Below are positions 27,450 to 36,417 of a stretch of 64,000 nucleotides of DNA, piece after piece; position 1 is the stretch's first letter, and each line of letters starts with the position of its first letter. Under the pieces are notes generated by a model, which made no database searches, was not told the DNA's origin, and saw nothing but the letters and a program-made list of their open reading frames with translations. Source of the DNA: Synechococcus sp. UW140 (lineage in GTDB: Bacteria > Cyanobacteriota > Cyanobacteriia > PCC-6307 > Cyanobiaceae); contig NZ_UCOB01000007.1 of the NCBI RefSeq assembly GCF_900474295.1, forward strand, positions 22,585 to 86,584, in the 5' to 3' direction. The position numbers and the translations under genes were made by a program.

Positions 27450-28241
27450 GTGCTGGAGGACGCCGCTGTGGTGCCTGTAGCCGCATCGGTACTGGATGCT
27501 TCAACGATGCCGATCGCATCACCTGATGTGGGGTCTTCGATCACGCTTGAGTCCGACGAGGAACCCACCACATCGCCTCCAGATGATGATGATCAGCCTG
27601 TGGGTGCGGGGAGCTTGGATCGACTGGATGAGCCTGATCATTCCACGATTGGTTTTGCTGTTGAGGAGTGGCCGCCGATTGGTGTTGGTGTTGTTTCCGA
27701 GCCGGTCGAGGAGTTAACGGAAGAGGAGAGTGAAGCAGAGGAGCAATGGCCAACTATTGGAGGTGTCGCTGAGGTCGTAGTTGATCAAGAGGAGCAGGAG
27801 CGATTGAGCTCTGCTGATGAGGAATGGCCGTCCATTGCTGGTGCGGTGGAGAAGGCTGTTGAAGAGGAGACGAAGGATGGCTTGAGCACACAGGTTGAGG
27901 AATGGCCGTCGATTAACACGGGCAGTACGGGTGCGGTTGATGCCGAGGAATGGCAGGACGATGTGAGTGAGGAGGAGGTGCCATGGCCAACGATCGCTGC
28001 GGTGCCCTCTGAAGGCCCAATGACCTCCTCGTCAGTAGCAAGGAATCAGCACGTGCCGTTGCAGCAAGAGCCGGTTATTGATTCCGCTGATGAAGATGTT
28101 CTGTTGGTGATTCCAGGTTTGGAGCTTGGTTCTGAGGCGGCAGATGATCAGATCCCCACAAGTAAGGCACCTGTGATGGAAGAGAAGGGTGAGGCCGAAT
28201 TGGACTCGCTCGGGGACTTGCGCTTTGCTGATCCTGAGTGA
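27450..28241 (+). CDS. Acidic protein with W-P-x-I repeats of 26-residue period
   Basis: A 263-residue, very acidic protein starting at GTG directly after the pilM stop. No signal peptide or TM. Its middle is built from repeats of the type EEWPxI: W74 (EEWPPIG), W100 (EEQWPTIGG), W126 (DEEWPSIAG), W152 (VEEWPSIN) and W179 (VPWPTIA). Spacings are 26, 26, 26 and 27 residues, with linkers rich in Glu, Val and Ala. Terminal regions are disordered-looking. I recognise no family. Co-translation with pilM suggests a cytoplasmic partner of the pilus base (inference). Confidence 0.75.
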   Translation: MLEDAAVVPVAASVLDASTMPIASPDVGSSITLESDEEPTTSPPDDDDQPVGAGSLDRLDEPDHSTIGFAVEEWPPIGVGVVSEPVEELTEEESEAEEQWPTIGGVAEVVVDQEEQERLSSADEEWPSIAGAVEKAVEEETKDGLSTQVEEWPSINTGSTGAVDAEEWQDDVSEEEVPWPTIAAVPSEGPMTSSSVARNQHVPLQQEPVIDSADEDVLLVIPGLELGSEAADDQIPTSKAPVMEEKGEAELDSLGDLRFADPE

Positions 28242-28242
28242 G

Positions 28243-29406
28243 TTATTTACCCATCTCTGTGATCAAGCTGAACATGGGTAGATACAGAGCGATTACGATC
28301 GTTCCGACGATGCCTGCAACCACAAACACAACGGCTGGCTCCATCGCTTTGGTGAGTGCCGACACTGCCGATTCCACTTCACGCTTGTAGAATAGAGCCA
28401 ATTTTTCCAACATGAAACTGAGTTGTCCGGTTTCTTCGCCGATCTTGGTCATCGAGATCACGAGTTTGGGTAACACCCCCGGGCGTCCCATGGCGTAGTT
28501 GAGTTCTTGGCCCTGACGCACCATCAGGATGGATTGTCGCAATGTGCGCCGGATCAGTTCGTTTGAGCTGGAGGAAATACAGCGCTCTAGGCCATCCACG
28601 ATGGGGATTCCCGAGTTCACGAGGGTGGCCAGGGTGTCGCACATGCTGGCCATTTCCGACTTCAACAAGAGATCACCAAAGAGAGGCACTTTGATAATGT
28701 TTTTATCTACATTGAGGCGACCGCTGGCGCTGCTGTAGTAACCACGGAAGAGGTACATCACCAGCAGAATCGCCAATGGAGCCCCAGCAGCAAAGTAGGG
28801 CGAGGTGACGATTTTCGAGAGCTCGAGCAGGAAGTTGGTGAGAGCTGGTAGGGAGGCGCCCATGCCATCGAACATCGTTTTGAACCGCGGCACGATGAAA
28901 ATGAGCAGCCCGAGGCTGACACCAACTGCCAGCAGCAACACAATCACTGGGTAGATCATCGCTCCGATAATCTGACCACGGATTTTGGCGCGTTCTTCTA
29001 AAAGAAGTGCGATGCGGTCGAGCACGTCTTCAAGAATGCCGCCTGCTTCACCTGCTTCAATCAGACCAATGGTGAGGGATTCGAACACTTTGGGATATTG
29101 ACGCAAGCTGACCGAGAGTTCTTCCCCAGCGCTGAGGCGGGCGGAGATGCGTTTGACGCAATGGCTGAGTTTTTCATTGGTCATGTTCTCTGCGATCAGC
29201 ACCATTCCCTGGGCCAGTGGTACACCGCTCTGAAGAATCACCGCCAATTGGCGGAAAAACATCAGCAGATCTTTTTGGGGAATCTTCAGCCGTGCTGGGG
29301 AAGGTTGGCCTCCCATCAGTTCAGCGAAGAGCCCTCCCGACGCAGTCGGTGTGCTTGCCTCAGTGCCAGGTCGGGCCGAGAGGGTTTGACCGCCGTAGGT
29401 TGCCAT
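28243..29406 (-). CDS. pilC: PilC, inner-membrane platform protein
   Basis: A 387-residue GspF/PilC protein with two repeats of the T2SSF domain. Cytoplasmic FFRQLAVILQSGVPLAQGM and the second-repeat equivalent MCDTLATLVNSGIPIVDGL are clear, as are EAGEAGGILEDVLDRIA and KIGEETGQLSFMLEKLA. Three TM segments are visible (about 150-175, 205-225, 355-380). It connects the PilB/PilT motors to the growing pilus. Start overlaps the pilT stop by one base. Its end is 1 bp from the convergent repeat-protein gene. Confidence 0.93.
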   Translation of the reverse strand: MATYGGQTLSARPGTEASTPTASGGLFAELMGGQPSPARLKIPQKDLLMFFRQLAVILQSGVPLAQGMVLIAENMTNEKLSHCVKRISARLSAGEELSVSLRQYPKVFESLTIGLIEAGEAGGILEDVLDRIALLLEERAKIRGQIIGAMIYPVIVLLLAVGVSLGLLIFIVPRFKTMFDGMGASLPALTNFLLELSKIVTSPYFAAGAPLAILLVMYLFRGYYSSASGRLNVDKNIIKVPLFGDLLLKSEMASMCDTLATLVNSGIPIVDGLERCISSSSNELIRRTLRQSILMVRQGQELNYAMGRPGVLPKLVISMTKIGEETGQLSFMLEKLALFYKREVESAVSALTKAMEPAVVFVVAGIVGTIVIALYLPMFSLITEMGK

Positions 29407-30458
29407 CAGGACTCAACGTGCAGAAGCGCTTTGGGGTTAGAGGCCTTGCCAAGTGCTTCCTGTTGACTGATCTCTCCACTGTCCACCAGTTTCAGCAGGC
29501 ACTGCTCCAGGGTGTTCATCCCTTCTTTGCTTCCTGTTTGCAGCTGAGAATAGATCTGGCTGATCTTGCGTTCGCGGATCAGGTTGGCAATGGCTGGGGT
29601 ATTGATCATTAATTCATAGGCCAGTGATCGTTTTCCTTTCGTGTTTTTGCACAGGGTTTGGGTCATCACCCCGAGTAGGGATGTCGACACCTGCAGGCGT
29701 GCTTGTTCCTGTTGATCACCTGGGAACACATCCACGATGCGCTCCACCGTTTTTGCCGCCGACGAGGTGTGCAGAGTGCCGAGCACGAGGTGACCTGTTT
29801 CGGCGGCTGTAATCGCGAGTTGAATGGTTTCAAGATCGCGCATCTCACCGATGTAGATCACGTCAGGATCTTCCCGCAGGGCAGCCCTGAGGGCAGAGGC
29901 AAAGGTTTGGGTGTCGCGTTTGACTTCCCGTTGATGAATGATCGATGTTTGCGAATGATTGAACTCAAATTCGATCGGATCTTCAATCGTGAGGATGTGG
30001 CGCTTTTGCGTCTCAAGAATGCAGTTAATAAAGGCCGCCAAAGTGGTCGACTTGCCAGAGCCGGTTGGTCCCGTGCAAAGCACCAAGCCCCGGTGCTTGT
30101 GGGTGAGATCAATGAAGGGTTGGGGGAGGCCGAGGTCCTGCCATTTCGGCAAGTTGTCGGGCAGGATCCGGAGCGTGAGACACCGCTTTTCATTGGCCAT
30201 GTAGGCATTAATCCTGATTCTGGACAGTCCATCAAGGCCGACCGATGTATCGAGGTCTCCTGTGGCTTGATATTGATTTAGCTTCTGCTCGCCGACGATT
30301 TCCACCAACAGTTTCGTCATGTCGTCTCTACGAAGAATGTTCTCCAGTATGCGAATATCTGAGTTGACTCGGATGGCAATCGGGGAGCCTTCCTCTAGAT
30401 GGATATCGGAGGACCCCGCCTTAATCGCAAAATCAACAATCTGACGTGCAATGCTCAT
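29406..30458 (-). CDS. pilT: PilT, pilus retraction ATPase
   Basis: A 350-residue hexameric ATPase. Walker A CTGPTGSGKSTTLAAF, Asp box TIEDPIEFEF, Walker B DPDVIYIGEMRDLETI and His box GHLVLGTLHT are intact, and the retraction-specific AIANLIRERK helix (AIRNLIRE class) is present, separating it from PilB. Length matches the family. Lies between pilB and pilC in a B-T-C order. Confidence 0.95.
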   Translation of the reverse strand: MSIARQIVDFAIKAGSSDIHLEEGSPIAIRVNSDIRILENILRRDDMTKLLVEIVGEQKLNQYQATGDLDTSVGLDGLSRIRINAYMANEKRCLTLRILPDNLPKWQDLGLPQPFIDLTHKHRGLVLCTGPTGSGKSTTLAAFINCILETQKRHILTIEDPIEFEFNHSQTSIIHQREVKRDTQTFASALRAALREDPDVIYIGEMRDLETIQLAITAAETGHLVLGTLHTSSAAKTVERIVDVFPGDQQEQARLQVSTSLLGVMTQTLCKNTKGKRSLAYELMINTPAIANLIRERKISQIYSQLQTGSKEGMNTLEQCLLKLVDSGEISQQEALGKASNPKALLHVES

Positions 30459-30485
30459 GGGGTTGCTCCAGACGACAGAGAGGAA

Positions 30486-32138
30486 TTAATCCTCAGTATT
30501 GCAGATTTTTTGTAGTTCCGAAATGGTGGTGAGCTGCTTTGCGATCAGATCAACAGCATAGGTTTTGAGTGTCAGCATACCTGTCTGTACCGCGACTGAT
30601 TCAATGTCGTGAGTGGACTTCTGCTGCTTGATGGCGTCACGGATCTTGCGGTTGACCTTCATCAGTTCATAGGTGCCAATCCGACCTTGGTAGCCGGTAC
30701 CATTGCAGCGAGTGCAGAGTGTGCCTTCTAGTTTTCTTTGCTGTTTTTCTTCAGCATTGAGGGCGCTTGCAAAACGAACGGTGGTGCCACGTCGGAGACC
30801 GGTAAAGCGGCTTTCCGCATCATTAATCGGTCGCTCGACGCTACATTCTGGGCAGACTTTTCTGAGTAACCGTTGGGCCAGGACGCCTCGCAAGGACGCA
30901 TTCAGCTTGTAACTCGGCACCTCCATATCCATCAGTCGTGTTAGGGAGCTGGATGCACTGTTGGCGTGAAGGGTGGTGAATACAAGGTGGCCAGTTTCAG
31001 CAGCATCCATCGAGGATTCAGCCGTTTCCGGGTCGCGGGTTTCTCCAATCAGGATGACGTCGGGATCCTGACGCAAGAAGGTTCGTAGCAGATTGGAGAA
31101 GGTTTGTCCCTTGGCTCGGATGACAGGAAATTGCTGAATATTGCCGCCGAGGTCGTATTCGATTGGATCTTCTGCCGTGACGATATTCAGTTCTCCGCTG
31201 TCTTTCTCGCGAAGTGCCGAGGCTAGCGTTGTCGATTTTCCCGATCCTGTTGGCCCAGAAACGATGATGATTCCATTGGCTTCGTTGATGATGGAGCGGA
31301 ACTCTTCACGTACTTCCTCGTTGGAAATTAAGACGTCAAGGCTGAGCATATCGGCATTGCTATTGAGAAAGCGCATCACCATCTTTTCGCCGAACTTTCC
31401 GGGTGCCGTGGCGCAGCGGAATTCCATGATTTGACCTTCAAACCGTCTACGGATTTTTCCGTCTTGAGAAGCACGGCGTTCGGCAATATCCATCTGCGCC
31501 ATGTTTTTGAGGCAGGCGGTGAGTTTGATCCCAGCTGAACGCGGCATGCTCACATAGTTCTGCATCACACCATCGCGGCGAACCCGCACTTTGTATTCGT
31601 CTTGTCTGGGTTCGACGTGAATATCAGAAACCCCTGACCGAGCAGAGTTGATCAGAATTTTGGCTGCAGCCTGTTGGATTTTCGTCCCCATCATTTCTGT
31701 GGAGAGATCAAGCGCTTCCTCCTCGATGATTTGCTCATCACTGTCGTCAAAGTCAAAATCAAACCCTTGAGCGCTCCCTTCGTTCTCTGCGCCTTGAAGG
31801 GCCTCGAGGACTGCATCATCACTGAATTCAAAGCCGTCAAGATTGTTGCTGTCACCACTGATGAGCCTCTCTTGGCTTGCTTGATCGAGCAGCGCCTGAA
31901 TTTCGTGTGCAGGCTTTTCAATGAATTGGCATTCCAGGCCAGCATTGGCAGCACGTTGCTTGATGAAATCACCAATCGTGGCGAGGTAGCTGAAGTTGCC
32001 AATAGCAACAGTGAGGCGTTGGCTGCCTGTTGACTGGTTGTTTTCGATCCCAATCGGCACGACAATATTTTCCCTGCACCATTGAAGGGAAAAATGTGTG
32101 TCAATTAGCTGACGAATCAAAATGGAGGGGCTTGGCAT
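30486..32138 (-). CDS. pilB: PilB, pilus extension ATPase
   Basis: A 550-residue protein from the ATG at 32138. N-terminal MshEN-like region (about 1-130), Walker A VSGPTGSGKSTTLASAL, Asp box TAEDPIEYDLGG, Walker B DPDVILIGETRDPETAE and His box GHLVFTTLHANSA. The zinc-binding tetracysteine pairs CPEC and CTRC expected in PilB are present near the C-terminus. The N-terminal domain is shorter than in E. coli-type GspE/PilB with two copies. Its start lies 22 bp inside the end of the large pilin gene. Confidence 0.94.
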   Translation of the reverse strand: MPSPSILIRQLIDTHFSLQWCRENIVVPIGIENNQSTGSQRLTVAIGNFSYLATIGDFIKQRAANAGLECQFIEKPAHEIQALLDQASQERLISGDSNNLDGFEFSDDAVLEALQGAENEGSAQGFDFDFDDSDEQIIEEEALDLSTEMMGTKIQQAAAKILINSARSGVSDIHVEPRQDEYKVRVRRDGVMQNYVSMPRSAGIKLTACLKNMAQMDIAERRASQDGKIRRRFEGQIMEFRCATAPGKFGEKMVMRFLNSNADMLSLDVLISNEEVREEFRSIINEANGIIIVSGPTGSGKSTTLASALREKDSGELNIVTAEDPIEYDLGGNIQQFPVIRAKGQTFSNLLRTFLRQDPDVILIGETRDPETAESSMDAAETGHLVFTTLHANSASSSLTRLMDMEVPSYKLNASLRGVLAQRLLRKVCPECSVERPINDAESRFTGLRRGTTVRFASALNAEEKQQRKLEGTLCTRCNGTGYQGRIGTYELMKVNRKIRDAIKQQKSTHDIESVAVQTGMLTLKTYAVDLIAKQLTTISELQKICNTED

Positions 32139-33436
32139 TGCAGGCCTTGGTAGAGGTATCCCATGCATTGAGCCCATTCACTGCATTTTGGGCTGTTGAG
32201 CCATCCGCCTAATTTGTTTGGGGGTTTGCCTCCTCCTGGTTTTCTGCATTGCGTTGTTTCATAACCTTGATCAGGACGGGGGCCACATTTTTGCATCATA
32301 TATTCAGATGTTTCATGTATGGAACATTGTTCATTCGGTTCGTCTTGGGGCAAGTAGCAGCTGCAGAATTGTGGCGCCTTCCCACACCCAGGGGTTTGAT
32401 AGTAAACAGATTCACTGACAATACTCTTGTTGCACACATGTATCTCTTTCCCGCAATCTCCAGGCCCTCCTACTGGTGAATACCTCTTGTTCACGCCTTG
32501 GGTTCGCCATTCTTCGTGGGTAGACTTGCATTTCGCTTCTTGGTACGCGAGTTTGCTTCCGGTGTCCAATCCATTAACAAACCAAAACTCCTGGTCGCCG
32601 CACTCGGGGGATTTGGTAATCGCTTGTTCGGAGGGGTTGGTGTAATTAGTTTCGGCTTTTTGGGCTCTCCATTCTTTGCACTGCTGTCCGTATTTATCGT
32701 CTAGCGCCTTGTCGTATTGGGCTTGTGTTGTGCCCACAAATTCGCCGTCGAGGCCATAGACGGTTTGATTGCAGCCGTTGGTCGTGCAGGTGTTGCTGGT
32801 TTTGTAGTCGGTGGAGCCATCCTTGGGTGGCCTTGTCGGACAGCCCCTGTCAGCGTTGGAATTCCAGTTTTGGAAGACGGTGGGTTTTGTGCCGTTGGTC
32901 AGCCATGTGCTGTAGGCATCTCTGCAGGTGCGTTCTGCGGCGGCGATTGTTTGCTTGTGGGCGATCAGTTCCTTCAGGCTTTCGTCTTGTCTGCAGTTCA
33001 CGCCTGCCCAGTTCTCACATGAGCTGATGCTTCCCCCATCACTCGAGGTGGGCTCAGCGAATTTACTCAGTTTTCCGTCGGAAACTGAAAAGCCAATGGG
33101 GTAGCGAATTTCGTCGTTGTCGTTGGTTGGAGTGAGCTGAAGATATGAGCACTTATCAGCATCTGGGTCAATTTGATAGCCAATGGTGTTGAGACGTTTG
33201 TCTGAAAGGATTTCTTCGTCGATCGTGTCCTTTTCGTCGAGATCGTTGAGACGACTTTTTTGCAGGCAGTCAGCGGCTGCTGTGTTCAAAAGTGCTTTGG
33301 CTTCGTCAATATTGTTGAAATCGAGAAGTCGCATGAAATTGGGAATGGCCAGGCTCGACAAAATGCCGAGCCCAGCTAAAACGACTATTAGTTCTAAAAG
33401 TGAGAAGCCGTGATTTTTCGCGCTAAGAGATTGCAC
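32117..33436 (-). CDS. Large cysteine-rich type IV pilin
   Basis: A 439-residue prepilin (GTG start). Leader MQSLSAKNHG, then mature FSLLELIVVLAGLGILSSLA with Glu5, a canonical class III signal. After the N-terminal helix the protein is exceptionally long for a pilin and has 22 cysteines. Residues about 140-430 contain diverged modules such as CKEWRAQKAETNY, ECGDQEFWFVNGL and CKSTHEEWRTQGV, and a Cys-dense tail (CGKAPQFCSCYLP). It precedes pilB and follows the main pilin, so it is co-expressed with the pilus. Possibly a tip adhesin or specialised subunit. Confidence 0.8.
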   Translation of the reverse strand: MQSLSAKNHGFSLLELIVVLAGLGILSSLAIPNFMRLLDFNNIDEAKALLNTAAADCLQKSRLNDLDEKDTIDEEILSDKRLNTIGYQIDPDADKCSYLQLTPTNDNDEIRYPIGFSVSDGKLSKFAEPTSSDGGSISSCENWAGVNCRQDESLKELIAHKQTIAAAERTCRDAYSTWLTNGTKPTVFQNWNSNADRGCPTRPPKDGSTDYKTSNTCTTNGCNQTVYGLDGEFVGTTQAQYDKALDDKYGQQCKEWRAQKAETNYTNPSEQAITKSPECGDQEFWFVNGLDTGSKLAYQEAKCKSTHEEWRTQGVNKRYSPVGGPGDCGKEIHVCNKSIVSESVYYQTPGCGKAPQFCSCYLPQDEPNEQCSIHETSEYMMQKCGPRPDQGYETTQCRKPGGGKPPNKLGGWLNSPKCSEWAQCMGYLYQGLQCQAPPF

Positions 33437-33451
33437 TGTTGGCGTAATTGA

Positions 33452-34030
33452 TTACTGCCAGTCGCCAGCGCTTGATGCTCCTGCTGAATCGCAACCAATA
33501 TTGTAGGTGCTATCGTTCGATCCCTCGTCGAGATCTCCGCTTAGACACGATCTTTTGCCGCTTGATGAGACTTTGAAAATTGGGAACTTTTCTTCGACTT
33601 TTGGTGCGGCGAAAATGTCTCTCATCGCTCCATTGTCCTCGAAGCAATCGACGGAAACATCGCTTTGCGCTTCAAACGACCCACTTGAGTAATCTCCAGT
33701 AGGTCCGCTGAAGCCGCTGTCCGAATCCACGGCAACAACTACGTAGTCGTTTAGTGAGGGCCTTTCAAAGTCAGAGGCATCATTGGTTGCCTGGCCTCGG
33801 GCTTTAAAAACTTGGCATTCCTTGAAAGCTGTAATTGCCGCTTGTTGAGCTGTACGTGCTGATGCGTCGTCACTCACTCCAAGGAAATTAGGCAGTGCAA
33901 TCGCCGTGAGCACCGCCAGCACGGCAATCACCACGACCAGTTCGATCAAGGAGAAGCCCTTCTGGCCTGGCTTGCGCGAGAGCGCCTTGCGGGTGCGTGG
34001 ATTCTGCAAATAGGCCTGGAGAAGGCTCAT
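33452..34030 (-). CDS. pilA: Type IV pilin (PilA-like major pilin)
   Basis: A 192-residue prepilin from the ATG at 34030. The leader of 25 residues ends KPGQKG, followed by FSLIELVVVIAVLAVLTAIALPNFLG with Glu5, as in major type IVa pilins. The globular domain (about 140 residues) has a C-terminal Cys pair region (DCFEDN, SCLSG, GCDSAG). First gene of the pilA-large pilin-pilB-pilT-pilC unit, with a strong promoter just upstream. A longer in-frame extension toward 34114 is rejected because it destroys the leader layout. Confidence 0.85.
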   Translation of the reverse strand: MSLLQAYLQNPRTRKALSRKPGQKGFSLIELVVVIAVLAVLTAIALPNFLGVSDDASARTAQQAAITAFKECQVFKARGQATNDASDFERPSLNDYVVVAVDSDSGFSGPTGDYSSGSFEAQSDVSVDCFEDNGAMRDIFAAPKVEEKFPIFKVSSSGKRSCLSGDLDEGSNDSTYNIGCDSAGASSAGDWQ

Positions 34031-34051
34031 GGGAATTAAAAAGCTTCCTGA

Positions 34052-34080
34052 ATCATTCTGAGCTCTCCAAGCTTTGTCAA
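34052..34080 (-). promoter_or_regulatory. Sigma70-type promoter for the pilin operon
   Basis: On the minus strand a perfect TTGACA (34080-34075) is followed after exactly 17 bp by AATGAT (34057-34052; 4 of 6 matches). The predicted transcript would start about 15 bp before the pilA ATG, giving a very short leader. This is the best consensus-like promoter I found in the window. Confidence 0.6.
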
Positions 34081-34116
34081 GCAAGCCGTACCGGCACACT
34101 TGCAAAACGTGCATTG

Positions 34117-35196
34117 ATGTCTATGCCTTCTGCCCATGGCGGCGAGGTGGAAGCCGCAGCCAGGCGCTTGGGAATTCGCGAGGCTCGGCTCTTGGATGCC
34201 AGTGCATCTCTCGTGCCTTGGACGCCTCGGCTGCCGCTGTTGTTGGGTCAAGCGGTGCTTCGCGACTATCCAGATCGCAGTCACAGCAGCTTGCGTGGTC
34301 GTTTGGCGGCGGTGCACGGCATTGCTTCCTCTTCGCTGCTGCCTGGGAACGGCGCCGCCGAACTGTTCACTTGGGCGGCCCGTGATGCCTCTGAGGCTGG
34401 CGTCAGCATGCTGCCTGCGCCGCGGTTCGACGATTACTCCCGTGCCTTGGCCTGCTGGGCTGGTTCATCCCGCTCGATTCCCCTGGCTACGAACTGGTCA
34501 GCGACGATGCCCCAGGCCTATCCGGTTGGTGACCGCGGCGAGGTGCTGTGGATCTGCAACCCCCACAACCCCACCGGCCAGCTCTGGAGCCGTAAATCGC
34601 TCGAATCTTTGCTGCATCGCTATCGCTTGGTGATCTGCGACGAAGCGTTTCTCTCCTTGGTGCCCGATGGCGAACAGCAATCGCTGATCCCCCTTGTTGC
34701 CGATCACGCCAATCTGGTGGTGATCCGTAGCCTCACCAAGCTGTATGGCATTGCCGGTCTGCGGCTTGGTTATGCCGTTGCGCAGGCGGAACGTTTGCAG
34801 CGCTGGGCCGAGTGGCGGGATCCCTGGCCGGTGAATGGCATCGCTGCGGCGATGGCGGAACAGTTGCTGTCGTCGCCCCGTCGCTATCAGTGCTGGTGCC
34901 AGAAGGCCCAGGCCTGGGTGGCGCGGGAAGGGGCTTGGATGCAGCAGCAGCTGGCGCAGTTGCCTGGCATCACACCGATGCCCTCGGCGGTGAATTTCGT
35001 GTTGATCCGGGCTGAACACAGCCTGGTGCCCCTACGGAAGGCTTTGGAGCAACGTCATTTCATCCTGCTGCGCGACTGCCGTTCGTTTGAAGGCCTGGGG
35101 GAGAACTGGTTGCGGATTGGTTTGCAGAGTTGGCGCGGCAATCGCCGCATCATCCGGGCGTTGCGTCAGGAGCTCGTCCGCGCGCCTCTGGGTTGA
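34117..35196 (+). CDS. cobC: Class I/II PLP aminotransferase, CobC-like threonine-phosphate decarboxylase
   Basis: A 359-residue fold-type I PLP enzyme. Motifs ICNPHNPTGQLW (Asn binding PLP), LVICDEAFLSLVP (Asp to pyridine N) and VIRSLTKLYGIAGLRLGY (Schiff-base Lys) are visible, with the C-terminal Arg in ENWLRIGLQ. The HisC/CobC subfamily fits the short length, and CobC makes aminopropanol phosphate for cobalamin. HisC-like activity cannot be excluded. Start ATG 34117 (MSMPSAHGG), alternative 34123. Divergent from pilA. Confidence 0.75.
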   Translation: MSMPSAHGGEVEAAARRLGIREARLLDASASLVPWTPRLPLLLGQAVLRDYPDRSHSSLRGRLAAVHGIASSSLLPGNGAAELFTWAARDASEAGVSMLPAPRFDDYSRALACWAGSSRSIPLATNWSATMPQAYPVGDRGEVLWICNPHNPTGQLWSRKSLESLLHRYRLVICDEAFLSLVPDGEQQSLIPLVADHANLVVIRSLTKLYGIAGLRLGYAVAQAERLQRWAEWRDPWPVNGIAAAMAEQLLSSPRRYQCWCQKAQAWVAREGAWMQQQLAQLPGITPMPSAVNFVLIRAEHSLVPLRKALEQRHFILLRDCRSFEGLGENWLRIGLQSWRGNRRIIRALRQELVRAPLG

Positions 35197-35280
35197 CCCC
35201 CGTCTGGAGCTTTTGTCGTGATGATTGTGCAGATTGAATGGCCGTACAGGCCCACCTGCTGCAGGCCGGATTGCAGGCCT

Positions 35281-36357
35281 TCAGCGCGTCAACGCCCCCA
35301 GCACTTGCGCCAATCGCTTATCGGCATCGCGCACCGCTAAGCGTTCCATGCCATCAGCCAGGGTCACCAGAGGATCGGCGGCGTCATCGCAGCCGCGCAG
35401 GCGTGGGCCCAGAAGGCGCCAAAGGCAGTTGTGCAGGGCCCTGTGTTCAGGGTCATGCTGATGCACGATCACGGCGGCCCCGAGGGCCGCGGCGCAGGCG
35501 GCATTGGCCTCCTGATGTTGGTCGGCCGCCTGTGGGAACGGCACCAGCACGCTGGGGGTAGTGGTCACCGCCAGTTCGCTGAGGCTGCCGGCGCCGGCGC
35601 GGCTGATCGCCAGATCAGCGTGTTGCAACAGCCCTGGCACCTCATCGCTGAAGGGGCGTTCCACCAGGTTGGGGTGATGGAGCGTGCCGGCTTCGGGGTC
35701 GTTGCTGCCGCTGAGGTGCACTACCCGGCAACCGGCGCTGAGCAGATCGGGCAGCACCGCACGCACCATGCGGTTGAGCCCCACGGCCCCCTGACTGCCT
35801 CCCATCACCAGCACCAGAGGCCCTGCGCCAGCTGGCACCCAGGCCGGTAGGGGTTGGGGCGTGAGAAAGCTCTCGCGCACCGGCGTGCCGGTGACCACGG
35901 CCGTGCAGCCGGGGATGCGCTCGACGGCGGCGGGGAGGCCCACGGCCACCTGGCTGCAGAAGCGTCCCAGCAGGCGGGTGACCCGGCCAGGGATTGCATT
36001 GGATTCATGCAGCACCACGGGGATGCGGCACCAGCGGGCCGCCAGGATCGCCGGGGCGGCGATGTAGCCGCCGGTGGTGAACACCACTTGGCTGCCTTCG
36101 CGCCGGATCAGCCGTCGCACGTCACGGCTGGCGGCAATCAGTTGGATCAGTTGGATCAGTTTGCGCAGACCCCTGCCCTGGAGACCACCGGCTTTGACGG
36201 TCACCAGCCCGTAGCGCTCGGGTACCAAGGTGGTTTCCAACCGATCGGGGACCCCGAGCCAGCGTGTCTGCCAATGGGTTGGCAGAGCTTCGGCGACGGC
36301 CAGGGCGGGGAACAGGTGGCCGCCGGTGCCGCTCGCAGCGATGAGAAGCCGAGGCAT
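35281..36357 (-). CDS. murG: MurG, lipid II synthase (UDP-GlcNAc transferase)
   Basis: A 358-residue GT-B enzyme adding GlcNAc to lipid I on the cytoplasmic membrane face. The G-loops ([18 protein letters not shown] and [15 protein letters not shown]), [15 protein letters not shown], and the UDP-binding [14 protein letters not shown] with [14 protein letters not shown] are present. A 9-bp tandem repeat (TTGGATCAG, around 36138-36160) encodes the run LIQLIQLI. Length matches the family. Confidence 0.95.
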   Translation of the reverse strand: MPRLLIAASGTGGHLFPALAVAEALPTHWQTRWLGVPDRLETTLVPERYGLVTVKAGGLQGRGLRKLIQLIQLIAASRDVRRLIRREGSQVVFTTGGYIAAPAILAARWCRIPVVLHESNAIPGRVTRLLGRFCSQVAVGLPAAVERIPGCTAVVTGTPVRESFLTPQPLPAWVPAGAGPLVLVMGGSQGAVGLNRMVRAVLPDLLSAGCRVVHLSGSNDPEAGTLHHPNLVERPFSDEVPGLLQHADLAISRAGAGSLSELAVTTTPSVLVPFPQAADQHQEANAACAAALGAAVIVHQHDPEHRALHNCLWRLLGPRLRGCDDAADPLVTLADGMERLAVRDADKRLAQVLGALTR

Positions 36358-36417
36358 AGCGGCGAGCGTGGCACAAACAAGCGCTCTAACTTAAAGGCGT
36401 AGCCCGGGTCTGTTGGC

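Noticed and set aside
33997..34116. N-terminal extension of the CobC-like protein
   Set aside because: The extra 40 residues lie over the pilA start and promoter and are not enzyme-like; ATG 34117 is the plausible start.
36138..36165. Triple TTGGATCAG repeat as a regulatory element
   Set aside because: It lies in murG coding sequence and simply encodes LIQLIQLI.
35225..36402. Plus-strand frames opposite murG
   Set aside because: They are low-complexity Arg/Gly/Ala-rich shadows of a clear murG gene.
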